45,166 nucleotides of DNA, taken from the NCBI GenBank assembly GCA_945901125.1, contig CAMDKD010000023.1:1-45166 (forward strand). Direction: 5' to 3'. Positions 23,769 to 33,688 of the stretch are shown here, piece by piece. The DNA comes from Bordetella parapertussis (GTDB taxonomy: Bacteria; Pseudomonadota; Gammaproteobacteria; Burkholderiales; Burkholderiaceae_C). How positions within the stretch are numbered: position 1 is the first letter of the stretch; every line of letters starts with the position of its first letter. The notes under the pieces are model-generated. The model made no database searches, was not told where the DNA came from, and saw only the letters and a program-made list of their open reading frames with translations. A program made the position numbers and the translations under genes.

Positions 23769-24422
23769 ATGAAGAAAACAACTGTCTTCTTAAAGATCTT
23801 TGGCGTCATTAGCTTGGCGTGCGTGGCATCAAGCGGCGCATCACTGGCACAGCAAGCTGATGCGGCATTGCAAAAAACCTTGAACGCATCTTTCCGCGCC
23901 GAAGGCCAGGCCGGCATGGACAGGTTGGTGCAAGACGAAGCCAACCGCTTGTGCAGCCAGGCCGATGCCAGCGGCAAAACTGTCAGCGACGAAGACGCAG
24001 AACGCATACGCCAAAGCAGTTTCAAAGCCATCGCCTGGCCGACTGACGGACAGTTTTTCGGCGATTTCAAACTAGGTGAAAAACTGGCGCAAGACGGGCG
24101 CGGCAAAACCTGGTCTGACAAACCCGGCTCCGAGAACGGCGGCAATTGCTACAACTGCCACCAGATCAGCAAAAGCGAAATCTCTTACGGCACGCTAGGC
24201 CCCAGTTTGTACAACTACGGCAAATTGCGCGGTGTCAGCGACGTGAACAGCGCCACCGCCAAGCCGGTCATCGACTACACCTGGGGCAAGTTGTGGAACC
24301 CGCGCGCTTACAACGCGTGCTCGAGCATGCCGCGCTTTGGTCACAACAGCCTATTGACGCAGGCGCAACTCAAGCACCTGATGTCATTGCTGCTGGATCC
24401 GCAATCGCCGGTCAACCAGTGA
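23769..24422 (+). CDS. soxX: SoxX, cytochrome c subunit of SoxAX
   Basis: A 217-aa monohaem cytochrome with a signal peptide (cleavage near SLAQQ). The haem motif is CYNCH at 127-131 and the axial Met187 lies in SSMPRFGHN, a hallmark of SoxX. An N-terminal extension of about 85 residues before the cytochrome core, rich in charged residues, contains one more cysteine (Cys62). It follows soxA after 17 bases. Confidence 0.95.
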   Translation: MKKTTVFLKIFGVISLACVASSGASLAQQADAALQKTLNASFRAEGQAGMDRLVQDEANRLCSQADASGKTVSDEDAERIRQSSFKAIAWPTDGQFFGDFKLGEKLAQDGRGKTWSDKPGSENGGNCYNCHQISKSEISYGTLGPSLYNYGKLRGVSDVNSATAKPVIDYTWGKLWNPRAYNACSSMPRFGHNSLLTQAQLKHLMSLLLDPQSPVNQ

Positions 24423-24432
24423 ATGTTTTGAC

Positions 24433-26160
24433 ATGAATTTATCCAAACGCGAGTTCATGCAGGTGCTGGGTGCAGGTGTCATGGCGGGTTTGCCCATGGG
24501 CAGTTATGCGCAAACACATGCAGGCGACGCCGAAGGTTTGTATGACATGCCGCGTTTTGGTCAGGTGTCTTTTTTGCACATGACAGATTGCCACGCGCAG
24601 CTGCTGCCCGTGCATTTCCGCGAGCCGCATATGAACCTTGGCTTGGGCAAGGCCAACGGTCAATTGCCGCACCTGGTGGGCGAACATTTGCTCCGGGCCA
24701 CTGGCGTGCAGGCCGATACCGCGCTGGCGCATGCGCTGACCAGTCTGAACTTTGAAACTGCGTCGCAGCGTTATGGCAAGGTCGGTGGTTTTGCGCACCT
24801 GGCCACGCTGGTCAAACGCATGCGTGCTGAGCGTCCCGGTGCTTTGCTTCTTGACGGCGGCGACACCTGGCAGGGTTCGGCGACAGCCTTGTGGACACGC
24901 GGCCAGGACATGGTCGACGCTTGCAGACTGCTGGGTGTGGATGTGATGACCGGGCATTTTGAATTCACCTATGGACAGGATCGGGTGAACGAACTGCTCG
25001 AACAATTGCAAAACAGCGGCACGGCATTTGTGGCGCAGAACATCAAGACGCGCGACTTCGGCGATCCGGTGTTCAAGCCCTATGTGATGCACGAGATGAA
25101 CGGCGTGCCTTGCGCAGTCATCGGTCAGGCGTTTCCGTACACGCCGATTGCCAACCCGCGCTACATGGTCGCGGACTGGGAGTTCGGCATACAAGAAGAC
25201 AACTTGCAAAAAACTATTCAAGATGCCCGGGCTCAAGGCGCTCAAGTGGTGGTGCTGTTGTCGCACAACGGCATGGATGTGGATTTGAAACTGGCCTCGC
25301 GTGTCAGCGGCTTGGACGCCATCCTCGGCGGTCATACGCACGACGGCATGCCGGTAGCCAAAGTGGTTGCCAATAAATCCGGCCAAACGCTGGTCACCAA
25401 TGCCGGTTCCAATGGCAAGTATTTAGGCGTGCTGGATCTGCAAGTGAAAAACAAACTGGTGACAGATTACCGCTACAAGCTGATGCCGGTGTTTGCCAAC
25501 CTGTTACCGGCCGACGCGCCCATGCAAGCCTTGATAGACCGCATTCGCGCGCCTTACCTGGACAAGCTGCAAACCACGTTGGCCGTCACTGATGGCGGCT
25601 TGTACCGCAGAGGCAATTTCAACGGCACAGGCGATCAATTGCTGCTGGATGCCATGCTTGACGTGCAATCGGCCGAGATTGCTTTTTCACCGGGTTTTAG
25701 ATGGGGCACCACGTTGTTGCCCGGTCAGGCGATCACGCGCGAATGGCTGATGGACATGACGGCGACCACTTATTCGTATGCCACCGTCACGTCTATGCGC
25801 GGCAGCATGATCAAAACCATATTGGAAGACGTGGCCGACAACTTGTTCAACCCTGATCCTTATTACCAGCAGGGCGGTGACATGGTGAGGGTAGGTGGCT
25901 TGAGTTACAGCTGCAGCCCGCTGGCAGCCATGGGTCAGCGCATTCTGCGCATGGAGCTCAAAGGCAAACCCATAGACCCGGACAAGGTTTACAAGGTGGC
26001 AGGGTGGGCGCCAGTATCAGAGGAAGCAAGCCAACAAAAGCTGCCGGCTATCTGGGACCTGGTTGAACAATGGTTGGACGCGCAAGGGGGCAGGGTGACA
26101 ACGCGCGCGCCGAATATTCCCAAGTTAGAGGGCGTATTGCCTAACCAGGGATTCATCTGA
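24433..26160 (+). CDS. soxB: SoxB, thiosulfohydrolase
   Basis: A 575-aa metallophosphatase/5'-nucleotidase-like hydrolase that releases sulfate from SoxY-bound S-thiosulfonate using a dimanganese site. Motifs: FLHMTDCHAQLLPVHFREP (the D-x-H ligands), LLDGGDTWQGS, 'MTGHFEFTYG' in place of the usual GNHE-like element, LSHNGMDVDLKLA and GGHTHDGMP. The C-terminal domain has 'GDMVRVGGLSYSC'. The export signal is MNLSKREFMQVLGAGVMAG, with Lys-Arg instead of the twin arginines; export still follows from the family. It is the last sox gene. Its stop is only 7 bases from the stop of the convergent RND gene. Confidence 0.96.
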   Translation: MNLSKREFMQVLGAGVMAGLPMGSYAQTHAGDAEGLYDMPRFGQVSFLHMTDCHAQLLPVHFREPHMNLGLGKANGQLPHLVGEHLLRATGVQADTALAHALTSLNFETASQRYGKVGGFAHLATLVKRMRAERPGALLLDGGDTWQGSATALWTRGQDMVDACRLLGVDVMTGHFEFTYGQDRVNELLEQLQNSGTAFVAQNIKTRDFGDPVFKPYVMHEMNGVPCAVIGQAFPYTPIANPRYMVADWEFGIQEDNLQKTIQDARAQGAQVVVLLSHNGMDVDLKLASRVSGLDAILGGHTHDGMPVAKVVANKSGQTLVTNAGSNGKYLGVLDLQVKNKLVTDYRYKLMPVFANLLPADAPMQALIDRIRAPYLDKLQTTLAVTDGGLYRRGNFNGTGDQLLLDAMLDVQSAEIAFSPGFRWGTTLLPGQAITREWLMDMTATTYSYATVTSMRGSMIKTILEDVADNLFNPDPYYQQGGDMVRVGGLSYSCSPLAAMGQRILRMELKGKPIDPDKVYKVAGWAPVSEEASQQKLPAIWDLVEQWLDAQGGRVTTRAPNIPKLEGVLPNQGFI

Positions 26161-26167
26161 GTTCAGT

Positions 26168-29100
26168 TCAATGGTATTTGGGTTTACCGAAGCGTCCAAA
26201 GCGCAGCAGCAAGGCCGGCAGTATCAGTAAATTCAAAATCGTTGAAGTCAATAAGCCACCGACAATGATGCAGGCCATGGGGCCTTCAATTTCACGCCCC
26301 GGCTCCCCGCTGCCTATGACCAGCGGAAACAAGCCTATCGCCGTGACAATGGCCGTCATCAAAATAGAAGGCAGTCGCTCGGACGCACCGCGTACAGCGG
26401 TTTCCAGTCCCCAAGGCAGTCCTTCTATTTCAACCAGGTCTTTGTAGCAAGACACCAGCATGATGGTATTGCGCAAAGTGATACCGAACAAAGTGACAAA
26501 GCCGACCAGCGAACCTATGGATAACCAGCCGCTGGTCAACATCACCGCCAGCACACCGCCTATCAGCGCAAACGGCAGGTTCAAAAAAGTGATCAACAGA
26601 TTGCGCAAATTACCCAGAGCCAGATACAGCAACACCATGACGCCAACCATGGCCAGGGCAGCGTGAGTGAGCAATTCATTGCGAGCTTGCGCGACGGCGA
26701 CGGCATCGCCGCCTATGCCTACGTAATTGCCGGGCGCCAGGCCTATGCGCGCCACCACCTCTTTAACCTCATTGACAAAAGCCGGCATGTCGCGCCCGCT
26801 GATGTTGCAGGTGATGGTTTGAACCCTTTTCCCGTCCTTGCGCAAAATCTTGCTGCGCCCGTTGGTCTCTCTCACCTCTGCAATATCTGATAAAGCGAAG
26901 GAGCCGCCGTCAGCCATAGGAAAACGGAATTGATGGATGCGGTGCAAAGCCGTGCGCTGGTCGAGCGTGGCAATCGCCACCAGAGGAATAACGCGGCCTT
27001 CCTGCACCACCTGGCCGACTTCCATGCCACCGTAAAACGTGCGAATCAAATCCAGCACATCGGTGGTGTGCAAACCCTTTTGTGCAATCCGCTGCGGATC
27101 CAGCCTGAACTCGAGTTGCGGTGTACCGGGTTGCGACTGGGTGGTGACATCGCGCGCACCCGGAATAGCTGCGATGGCCTGGGCCAACAGTTTGGCGTCC
27201 CGGTCCAGCAAGTCCAGGTCTTGTCCAAAAATTTCAACCACAAACTCAGCGGCGTAACCCGACACGGTTTCTTCAATGCGTTCGGCCAAAAACGTGTTGA
27301 TGCCGAAACTCACGCCGGGAAACGGCGTCACGCCAGGCTTGCCTTCGACTGTGTTGAGTTTCTTGCGTATGGAATCAAGCACTTCTTTTTGCTCGCGGGC
27401 CGGCAGCGGTCCGATTTCCACTTCGATTTCGCTGTAATGCATGCCAAAGGTGTCAGCGCCGTTTTGCGCGCGGCCTACCCATTGTGTGACGGATTTCACG
27501 CGCTCCACACTTTGTATGGCTTGTATGACCTTGGCGCCTATGCGCAGCGATTCGGATTCCGAGGTGCCGGGCAAGGCTGTCATGTGAACAATGTAATGGC
27601 CTTCGCGCAACTCGGGCACAAATTCAATGCGAAACAACGGCAGCGCTGCCATGCCAAGCAGCACTGCCATCAAGGTCGTGAAGATCACCGGTTTGGCTGA
27701 ACCTTCAATGCCTCTGAGCAGTTTTTCATAACGATGTTTGAGCCAGTGCACCAAGGGCGGGTCGCCGTTGCGAAACGATACGCCGCGGTGCAGCATCAAA
27801 TAGCACAGGGCCGGTGTCACTGTCAGCGCCACCAGCAGCGAAGCCAGCAGCGCGTAAATATAGGTCAGCGCCAGCGGCTGAAACATGCGCCCGGCAACGC
27901 CGGATAAAAACAGCATGGGCATGAACACCAGCACCACGATAAAGGTGGCATAAATGACAGAGCTTCTGACTTCAAGCGAAGCATTAAGCACCACCCGCCA
28001 GTCGGTGCGCGGGTTGCCGAGTTCGCGGTTTTCGCGCAAGCGGCGGAAAATATTTTCAACGTCAATGATGGCATCGTCCACCACTTCACCCAGCGCAATC
28101 ACCAGGCCGCCCAGCACCATGATGTTCAAGGACACGCCCTGGTGTACCAGCACAATCACAGATGCCAGCAGTGACAGCGGAATGGCAATCGCCGATATCA
28201 AAGCAGCCCGGACATTGAACAAAAACAAAAACAGCACGGCCACCACCAAGCCAGACCCGAGCAATATGTCACGTTGAATATTGCTGATGGAGGTCTCTAT
28301 GAAGCCGGCCGGTCTGAACAGGTTTTTATGCACCGTCAGACCTTCGCTCTTGAGCATGGGCTCAAGTTGCGCCAGCCGTTCTTCAATCCGCAAGGTGGTT
28401 TCATACGTATTGGCACCGAGTTGGCCTTGCACCATCAGGAACACGCCTGGCGTGCCGTTGATGCTGGCTGCACTGATGGACGGCGCCGGGGCTTCTACGA
28501 TGTTCACCACATCGTGCATGCGCAATACCTGACCGCCGCGCATGACCAGCTTGGCCTGTGCCAGTTCTTCCACGCTTTCGATCTGGCCGTCGGCGCTGAC
28601 GATCACGCGCTGGTTGCCGCCTTCGACAAAGCCACCAGGGCGCAAACCACTGGCCCGGCGCGTGGCCTCAATCACTTCTTGCACAGTGACACCATGGCGT
28701 ATCAAGGCCTCGGTATCGAACTGCACTTGCCACTGACGCACTTTGCCCCCGAACACATTCACATCGGCCACGCCTGTGGCTCCTAGCAAATGCGGTTTGA
28801 CAGTGTATTCAGCGATGTCGTTCAAATCCATCAGATCGCGTTTGTCCGAGGTCAAGCCTATGCCCAGCACCGAACTGGCCGATGAGGTCAGCGGCGTGAT
28901 GTTGGGCACGGCCACGCCCAGCGGCAAATGATTGGTCAGCGTGGTCATCTTTTCGCTGATCAGTTGCCGGTTGCGGTACAAATCGCTGTCGTCGCCGAAA
29001 ATGACGGTGACAATCGACAGACCGGGAATCGACTGGCTGCGCATGCTGGCGACACCGACGGTGCCGAACATGGCGGATTCAATGTGGCGGGTGACCAAGG

Positions 29101-29287
29101 ACTCCACCAGTTCTGCTGAAAACCCGGGCGCCTCGGTTTGAATCACCACCTGTGGCGGCGCAAATTCGGGAAACACGTCTAGCTTGGCAATGCGTGTCGA
29201 GTAGATGCCGTAAGCCAGCACCATGAGTGCCAATACCAGCACCACCGTCGGATGGCGAATCGAAAATCGAATGGTTTGAACCAGCAT
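26168..29287 (-). CDS. HME-type RND efflux pump (CzcA/CusA-like)
   Basis: A 1039-aa inner-membrane proton-driven exporter. The N-terminal helix 'HPTVVLVLALMVLAYGIYSTRIAKLDVFPEFAPPQVVIQT' is typical of heavy-metal RND proteins. Two large periplasmic loops separate the first helix from helices 2-6 and helix 7 from 8-12. The metal/proton helix 4 reads ALGEVVDDAIIDVENIFRR, with an acidic set E-x-x-DD-x-x-x-D-x-x-E richer than in CzcA or CusA. It is co-transcribed after the adaptor (6-base gap). The substrate is a metal ion by family; copper, zinc/cobalt or another metal cannot be separated from sequence alone, though the neighbouring copper genes make copper or silver plausible. Confidence 0.93.
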   Translation of the reverse strand: MLVQTIRFSIRHPTVVLVLALMVLAYGIYSTRIAKLDVFPEFAPPQVVIQTEAPGFSAELVESLVTRHIESAMFGTVGVASMRSQSIPGLSIVTVIFGDDSDLYRNRQLISEKMTTLTNHLPLGVAVPNITPLTSSASSVLGIGLTSDKRDLMDLNDIAEYTVKPHLLGATGVADVNVFGGKVRQWQVQFDTEALIRHGVTVQEVIEATRRASGLRPGGFVEGGNQRVIVSADGQIESVEELAQAKLVMRGGQVLRMHDVVNIVEAPAPSISAASINGTPGVFLMVQGQLGANTYETTLRIEERLAQLEPMLKSEGLTVHKNLFRPAGFIETSISNIQRDILLGSGLVVAVLFLFLFNVRAALISAIAIPLSLLASVIVLVHQGVSLNIMVLGGLVIALGEVVDDAIIDVENIFRRLRENRELGNPRTDWRVVLNASLEVRSSVIYATFIVVLVFMPMLFLSGVAGRMFQPLALTYIYALLASLLVALTVTPALCYLMLHRGVSFRNGDPPLVHWLKHRYEKLLRGIEGSAKPVIFTTLMAVLLGMAALPLFRIEFVPELREGHYIVHMTALPGTSESESLRIGAKVIQAIQSVERVKSVTQWVGRAQNGADTFGMHYSEIEVEIGPLPAREQKEVLDSIRKKLNTVEGKPGVTPFPGVSFGINTFLAERIEETVSGYAAEFVVEIFGQDLDLLDRDAKLLAQAIAAIPGARDVTTQSQPGTPQLEFRLDPQRIAQKGLHTTDVLDLIRTFYGGMEVGQVVQEGRVIPLVAIATLDQRTALHRIHQFRFPMADGGSFALSDIAEVRETNGRSKILRKDGKRVQTITCNISGRDMPAFVNEVKEVVARIGLAPGNYVGIGGDAVAVAQARNELLTHAALAMVGVMVLLYLALGNLRNLLITFLNLPFALIGGVLAVMLTSGWLSIGSLVGFVTLFGITLRNTIMLVSCYKDLVEIEGLPWGLETAVRGASERLPSILMTAIVTAIGLFPLVIGSGEPGREIEGPMACIIVGGLLTSTILNLLILPALLLRFGRFGKPKYH

Positions 29288-29293
29288 GTGCGG

Positions 29294-30337
29294 CTAGTCC
29301 TTATTCTCGTTTTTGATCTGGAAACGGAACTCCTCGGACAGCAATAACTGTGTGCCGCCGGTCACCACTGCTGTGCCGGCATCAAATGCATCGGTGAAAA
29401 ATCCTTCACCCATGGCGCGGTCTACAGTTAAGGGCATGCGTTCAAACCGTTCTGCTTCGGTCTGCACATACACCCAGTTCTTGCCGGCGAAGCGAATCAT
29501 GGCCGACACCGGTACCAGCACGCCTTTTTGCGGTTTGCCTTGTTGCGAAATCACCCGCACCCGGGTACCTGTTCCGGCACCGGTGGGCGAGGTTGTCAAC
29601 AACCAGTTTTCCCCTTGCAAGCCGGGTACGGATTGGGATGCACGGCCTATCAACACTGCAGATACGCCGCTTGACTGCGCGGAAGCGGCTACATCCACGC
29701 GCCACTGCTGGTGTTGCGGTGTGGATCCGTATGGCATGGCAAATTGAACCACTTCAAGCTGATGGTTGATGGCGCGCGCCACCAGCCCGTCTTTCTCGCC
29801 TAAGCGCCCGGCAAATGCATCGCCCCACTGCATGCGCACACCGTCGACGACAGCGCGTTGCTCTGCTTGCAAGGCTATATCGTGTTGTTCTTCGGAGGCC
29901 AGAGCGGCGCGTGCGGCTTCCAAGTCGCGTTTAGATGCATTGCGCCCGTCGTCGTAAAGGCCTTGGGTGCGCGTCAGTTCATTGCGACGCTGTAGCACTT
30001 GCGCTTGCGAGCCGGCAAGCTGCGCGGACAAGCTGACGAAGCGTTGCCTGGCTTCAACCAGGGCGCGCAAATCGAGCACCACGCCTGCGAATTTTTGCGA
30101 GGCCGAGTATTTGGCTTCCCTCAAAGCTTCAACCGCTATACCAGCTTGCTTTTGCGCTTCGGCGTCGATCACCACCACATTGGGTTCGGCATGCCCGTGT
30201 TCAGCAGCGGATACCTGGTCATCGTCTTCGTGTGCGTTTTGAAACTCGTCTCTGCCCATCCAGGCCAAGGCCCACACCAGCATCAGTATGACCAGTGCCA
30301 GCACGAGGATCAGTTTGTTCTTCCAGGGTTTTTCCAA
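29294..30337 (-). CDS. periplasmic adaptor (membrane fusion) protein of the RND efflux system
   Basis: A 347-aa HlyD/CusB-type adaptor. An N-terminal anchor (NKLILVLALVILMLVWALAWMG) is followed by a short acidic, His-containing stretch (HEDDDQVSAAEHGHAEP) that might bind metal. An alpha-helical hairpin (about 95-165, with 'SLSAQLAGSQAQVLQRRNELTRTQGLYDDG') and beta-barrel domains come next. The usual lipoyl half-motif is modified. It links the RND pump to the TolC protein encoded just before it (17-base gap). Confidence 0.9.
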   Translation of the reverse strand: MEKPWKNKLILVLALVILMLVWALAWMGRDEFQNAHEDDDQVSAAEHGHAEPNVVVIDAEAQKQAGIAVEALREAKYSASQKFAGVVLDLRALVEARQRFVSLSAQLAGSQAQVLQRRNELTRTQGLYDDGRNASKRDLEAARAALASEEQHDIALQAEQRAVVDGVRMQWGDAFAGRLGEKDGLVARAINHQLEVVQFAMPYGSTPQHQQWRVDVAASAQSSGVSAVLIGRASQSVPGLQGENWLLTTSPTGAGTGTRVRVISQQGKPQKGVLVPVSAMIRFAGKNWVYVQTEAERFERMPLTVDRAMGEGFFTDAFDAGTAVVTGGTQLLLSEEFRFQIKNENKD

Positions 30338-30354
30338 AATACATTCCCCGCACT

Positions 30355-31728
30355 TTATTGAGTGTTAATCGTTGTTAAAGGTGTTTGCATGGCCAGTTCC
30401 AATTCCCAGCGGGCCCGCATGAGTGCGGCACGCGCATCGAAAACCGCGCGTTCGGCCTGCAATTGCAAACTGCGCGCATCAATCAGGTTCAAGGCATCTA
30501 CATTGCCTGCATCAAATTGCGCAGTGGTCAGCTTGACTTGAGATTGTGCCGCTTTCAGAGAAGCCCTAGCGATGTTCAAGGGTTGGGTCAGTGCCAGCGC
30601 GTTCAAGCGCAAACGCTCTACCTCGCCGATGATTTCCGATTGTTTGGCCAGCACCGCCGCACCTTGGGCGCTGCGGTTGGCTTCGGCGGTTTGAATGCCG
30701 GCCAGATTACGGTTGAGCAAAGCGGCCGGCAGCGAAAAAGAAAACTGCCACACCGAGTCGCCCTGGCTCCACAACAAACCCGGTCCTAGCTTTAAGTTGG
30801 GAAATTGCCTGGCTACTTGCAGCCTGAGTTCAGCCTCGGCCATGTCGTACTTCAAGCGCTGACGCGCAAACTCCAATTGATTCTTCAAAGCAAGCTGGCG
30901 TGTGGTTGCGGCGTCGGCAATCTCTGGCACCGGCCAGTCATCCATGCGCATGTTGTTCAATGATTCAAAAGAAACCGCCAGCGCAGTGGCCAATTGGGCT
31001 TGGGCGGCCACCTTGGCAGCGTCTGCCTCGGCAGATTCACGGCGTGCGTCTTGCAAACGCTGCGCGGTGAGTTGCACCTCCATGGCACCGGCCACGCCGT
31101 AGCGTTCGCGCACAGCCACACTTTTCTCGCGAGCCTGGGCCAACTCAAGCCCGGTCGCTGCGAGTTGCACGCGGCCCAGTGAGAGTTGCCGGTCCAGCAT
31201 GGAGACGCCAAGCGCGCGGTACAAACGCCAGGCGGTGTCGCCAGCGCTCAATGTGACTTCCTGAGATTCAATGCTTGCAGCCTGGCTTAACGCGGATTTC
31301 ACTGAAGCGGGAACCAGTTCCCATTGCAGACCTGCGCCGACCGCCCAGGGTGAATTTTTGCCGTCGCTGGTTTGGCTGTGGCGCTCCATCGTGGTGGTGA
31401 GTTCAGGTGCTAAGGGCTTTAAACCGGCTTGTATGCGGGTAAGCGCGGCAACGACTTTGGCGCGGGCCGCGCGTTGCTCCGGGTGTATGTTGAGCAAGGC
31501 CGTGGTCAGTGTGTCCCGGTTCCAGACGATGTTGGGCCAGCCTGCGGTATCTTGTCCGTTGGCGGCCAACGCGGCTTGTACGCTGTTGTCGTCCAGGCGG
31601 CGCGCGGCATCCAATTCGGCGGCCTTGGGCAAATCAAGCGGTGCCGGCGTGTAAGTGCGCCATGCGCAGCCTGAGAGGGCGGCCAGCAAAAGCAGTCCGG
31701 GCAAGCGCGTGCAGGTATATTTATTCAT
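30355..31728 (-). CDS. TolC-family outer-membrane efflux lipoprotein (first gene of RND operon)
   Basis: A 457-aa protein beginning MNKYTCTRLPGLLLLAALSGC, with a lipobox ending in Cys21, so it is a lipid-anchored outer-membrane factor. The body has long alpha-helical repeats with heptad patterns ('LARKV..', 'QVKLTTAQFDAGNVDALNLIDARSLQLQAE') typical of TolC/CusC channels. It leads the tolC-adaptor-RND operon. The 206 bases upstream (31729-31934) contain no gene and no operator could be recognised. Confidence 0.9.
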   Translation of the reverse strand: MNKYTCTRLPGLLLLAALSGCAWRTYTPAPLDLPKAAELDAARRLDDNSVQAALAANGQDTAGWPNIVWNRDTLTTALLNIHPEQRAARAKVVAALTRIQAGLKPLAPELTTTMERHSQTSDGKNSPWAVGAGLQWELVPASVKSALSQAASIESQEVTLSAGDTAWRLYRALGVSMLDRQLSLGRVQLAATGLELAQAREKSVAVRERYGVAGAMEVQLTAQRLQDARRESAEADAAKVAAQAQLATALAVSFESLNNMRMDDWPVPEIADAATTRQLALKNQLEFARQRLKYDMAEAELRLQVARQFPNLKLGPGLLWSQGDSVWQFSFSLPAALLNRNLAGIQTAEANRSAQGAAVLAKQSEIIGEVERLRLNALALTQPLNIARASLKAAQSQVKLTTAQFDAGNVDALNLIDARSLQLQAERAVFDARAALMRARWELELAMQTPLTTINTQ

Positions 31729-31934
31729 GACAGGCTGAGCGGAGCTGGGTACAAACGGGCACGGGCAGTTAAAACAGCTTGCATCATAAGGAAATGGGAG
31801 CTGCAGGGTTTTAAAGGGTAAGACGGCGTAAAAACTGACTAATTTTCAAGTTGAAGTCATAGCTAGCTTGCTGGACACGCTTGATGCCAGAGCGGGTAAG
31901 TTGCCGGGGTTTGTGGCTGTTTAATCCAAAAAAA

Positions 31935-33233
31935 CTACCCCGTCACATACCCCATTTGCGTCGGCAACCACAGCACTATCTGCGGAAACAAGGTCATCGC
32001 CACCAGCAGTGTCAGCAGCATCACCAGAAAAAGCCAGCCCTCGCGCACCATGGCCTTGATGGGAATACCGGTCAGCGCCTTGGTCACAAACAGCAACATG
32101 CCGAACGGCGGGTGTATCAGGCCGATCATCATGTTGAGCACCACCAGCACGCCGAAATGCACTTTGTCTATGCCCAAGAGGCCGACAGCGGGCAACAGCA
32201 TGGGCACAAACACCAGCAGCAGTACCGACACATCCAGAAAACAGCCGAGCACCAGAAACAGTGCATTGACCATGAACAAAAACGCCACCGGTTGCAAATG
32301 CTGTTGCTCCACCCACAAAGCCAAGGCCTGCGGCACACCTTCAGCGGTGAAGGCGTACTGCAACATGAACGAGCCGGCCAGGATGATGGTGATGACGGCA
32401 CTGGCGCGCGCCGACTCGATCACCACATCCCAGAAGGCACGCAGACTCAGTGCTTTGAAAACAAAGGCCGACAACACCAGCGCATGCAAAGCCGCCACTG
32501 CTGCGGCTTCGGTCGGCGTGAACACGCCGGCGTAAATACCACCGAGCAACACCACCGGCAGCGACAGCGGCGCTGCCCCGCGCCACGCAATGCCAGCCCA
32601 CTGGCTGCGCGGTATGGGTTCGTCACGCGGCATGTTTCTTTTGGTGGCGATGATGTGCACGGTCAGCATCATCAAGAGCATCATCAACACGCCGGGCATG
32701 ACGCCGCCCAAAAACAAAGCACCGACCGACGAGCCCGACACCAGCGCGTAAATCACCATGGGGATGGACGGCGGAATCATCGGGCCTAAGGTGGCGCTGG
32801 CCACCACCACCGCACCGGCAAAGCCCGGTGTGTACTCGGGCTTTTTCAGCATTTGTTTGATGGTCACCAAACCGGGCCCGGCGGCGTCTGCCAATGCGCT
32901 GCCACTCATGCCGGAGAACACCACGCTCACCAAAATATCAACTTGTGCCAAACCGCCGCGCATGCGACCGACCAGAATGCGGCAGAAATCAAATATGCGT
33001 TCACTCACCGTGCCCGCATTCATCAAATTGGCGGCAAACACAAACAGCGGCACCGCCAGCAGCACATAGCTGTTGTACAAACCCTGGCCGACTTGCTCAA
33101 TCACCAGCGCCATGTCCTGGCCTTTGACTGCCAGATACGCTGCGCCGGACATCCACATGGCCAAACCGATAGGCAAGCCCAGCAGCATGCCGACCACCAC
33201 CACGGCAATCATCGTTAATAAAGCCAGCGTCAT
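31935..33233 (-). CDS. dctM: TRAP transporter large permease (DctM)
   Basis: A 432-aa membrane protein with about 12 segments, starting MTLALLTMIAVVVVGMLLGLPIG. Family motifs include 'VPLFVFAANLMNAGTVSERIFDF', 'SVVFSGMSGSALADAAGPGLVTIKQM', 'ATLGPMIPPSIPMVIYALVSGSSVGALFLGG' and 'GLIHPPFGMLLFVT'. The ATG at 33233 overlaps the dctQ stop as ATGA; a longer open frame upstream is the dctQ gene in another phase. It forms the sodium-driven channel for an organic acid delivered by DctP. Confidence 0.95.
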   Translation of the reverse strand: MTLALLTMIAVVVVGMLLGLPIGLAMWMSGAAYLAVKGQDMALVIEQVGQGLYNSYVLLAVPLFVFAANLMNAGTVSERIFDFCRILVGRMRGGLAQVDILVSVVFSGMSGSALADAAGPGLVTIKQMLKKPEYTPGFAGAVVVASATLGPMIPPSIPMVIYALVSGSSVGALFLGGVMPGVLMMLLMMLTVHIIATKRNMPRDEPIPRSQWAGIAWRGAAPLSLPVVLLGGIYAGVFTPTEAAAVAALHALVLSAFVFKALSLRAFWDVVIESARASAVITIILAGSFMLQYAFTAEGVPQALALWVEQQHLQPVAFLFMVNALFLVLGCFLDVSVLLLVFVPMLLPAVGLLGIDKVHFGVLVVLNMMIGLIHPPFGMLLFVTKALTGIPIKAMVREGWLFLVMLLTLLVAMTLFPQIVLWLPTQMGYVTG

Positions 33234-33685
33234 ACGCCTGCTTTCACGGCTTGCACCATTTGCCACACGCCGCGCAACACCAGCATGACCAGCAACACCA
33301 GCAAAGGTAAAAACACCCAAAACAATGGCAAACCCAGCACGGCGGTGGCTTCGCGCCGCATGAACAGCAAATAGTCCCAGCTTGCGGGCAAGGCTTGCAA
33401 AGCGAGTGCGCCTAACAGAACTTGGCCTAAGGTTTGCAGCCACAGTCGCGGTTTGTCTGGCAACCTCGCCATCAGCAGATCCAAAGACACATGCGAGGCC
33501 GCAGGCACCATGAAAGCGCAAGCCCAGAAAATCGTCCATATGTAGAGCACGACAGCGAGTTCATCTGTCCAGGGCAGCGGTTGGTTGAATAAAAACCGCG
33601 CACCTATTTGCAATATGAATACGGCGAACAAAGCCAGAAACAATGCACCGCCAATATGGTCCAGCCAACGCTTGAATGTGTGCAT
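33230..33685 (-). CDS. dctQ: TRAP transporter small permease (DctQ)
   Basis: A 151-aa protein with four membrane helices; 'IGARFLFNQPLPWTDELAVVLYIWTIFWACAFMV' contains the conserved 'N-x-P-x-x-W-x-E-E/L' element of DctQ. It overlaps dctM by 4 bases and follows dctP by 3 bases, giving the order dctP-dctQ-dctM. Confidence 0.95.
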   Translation of the reverse strand: MHTFKRWLDHIGGALFLALFAVFILQIGARFLFNQPLPWTDELAVVLYIWTIFWACAFMVPAASHVSLDLLMARLPDKPRLWLQTLGQVLLGALALQALPASWDYLLFMRREATAVLGLPLFWVFLPLLVLLVMLVLRGVWQMVQAVKAGV

Positions 33686-33688
33686 CTG

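Noticed and set aside
24439..25386. Minus-strand open frame of 315 codons opposite soxB
   Set aside because: Low-complexity His/Gln/Arg-rich product, shadow of the soxB gene.
31881..32789. Plus-strand open frame of 302 codons opposite dctM
   Set aside because: Extremely His/Gln-rich; this follows from Val/Leu/Met codons on the other strand and no ribosome binding site is present.
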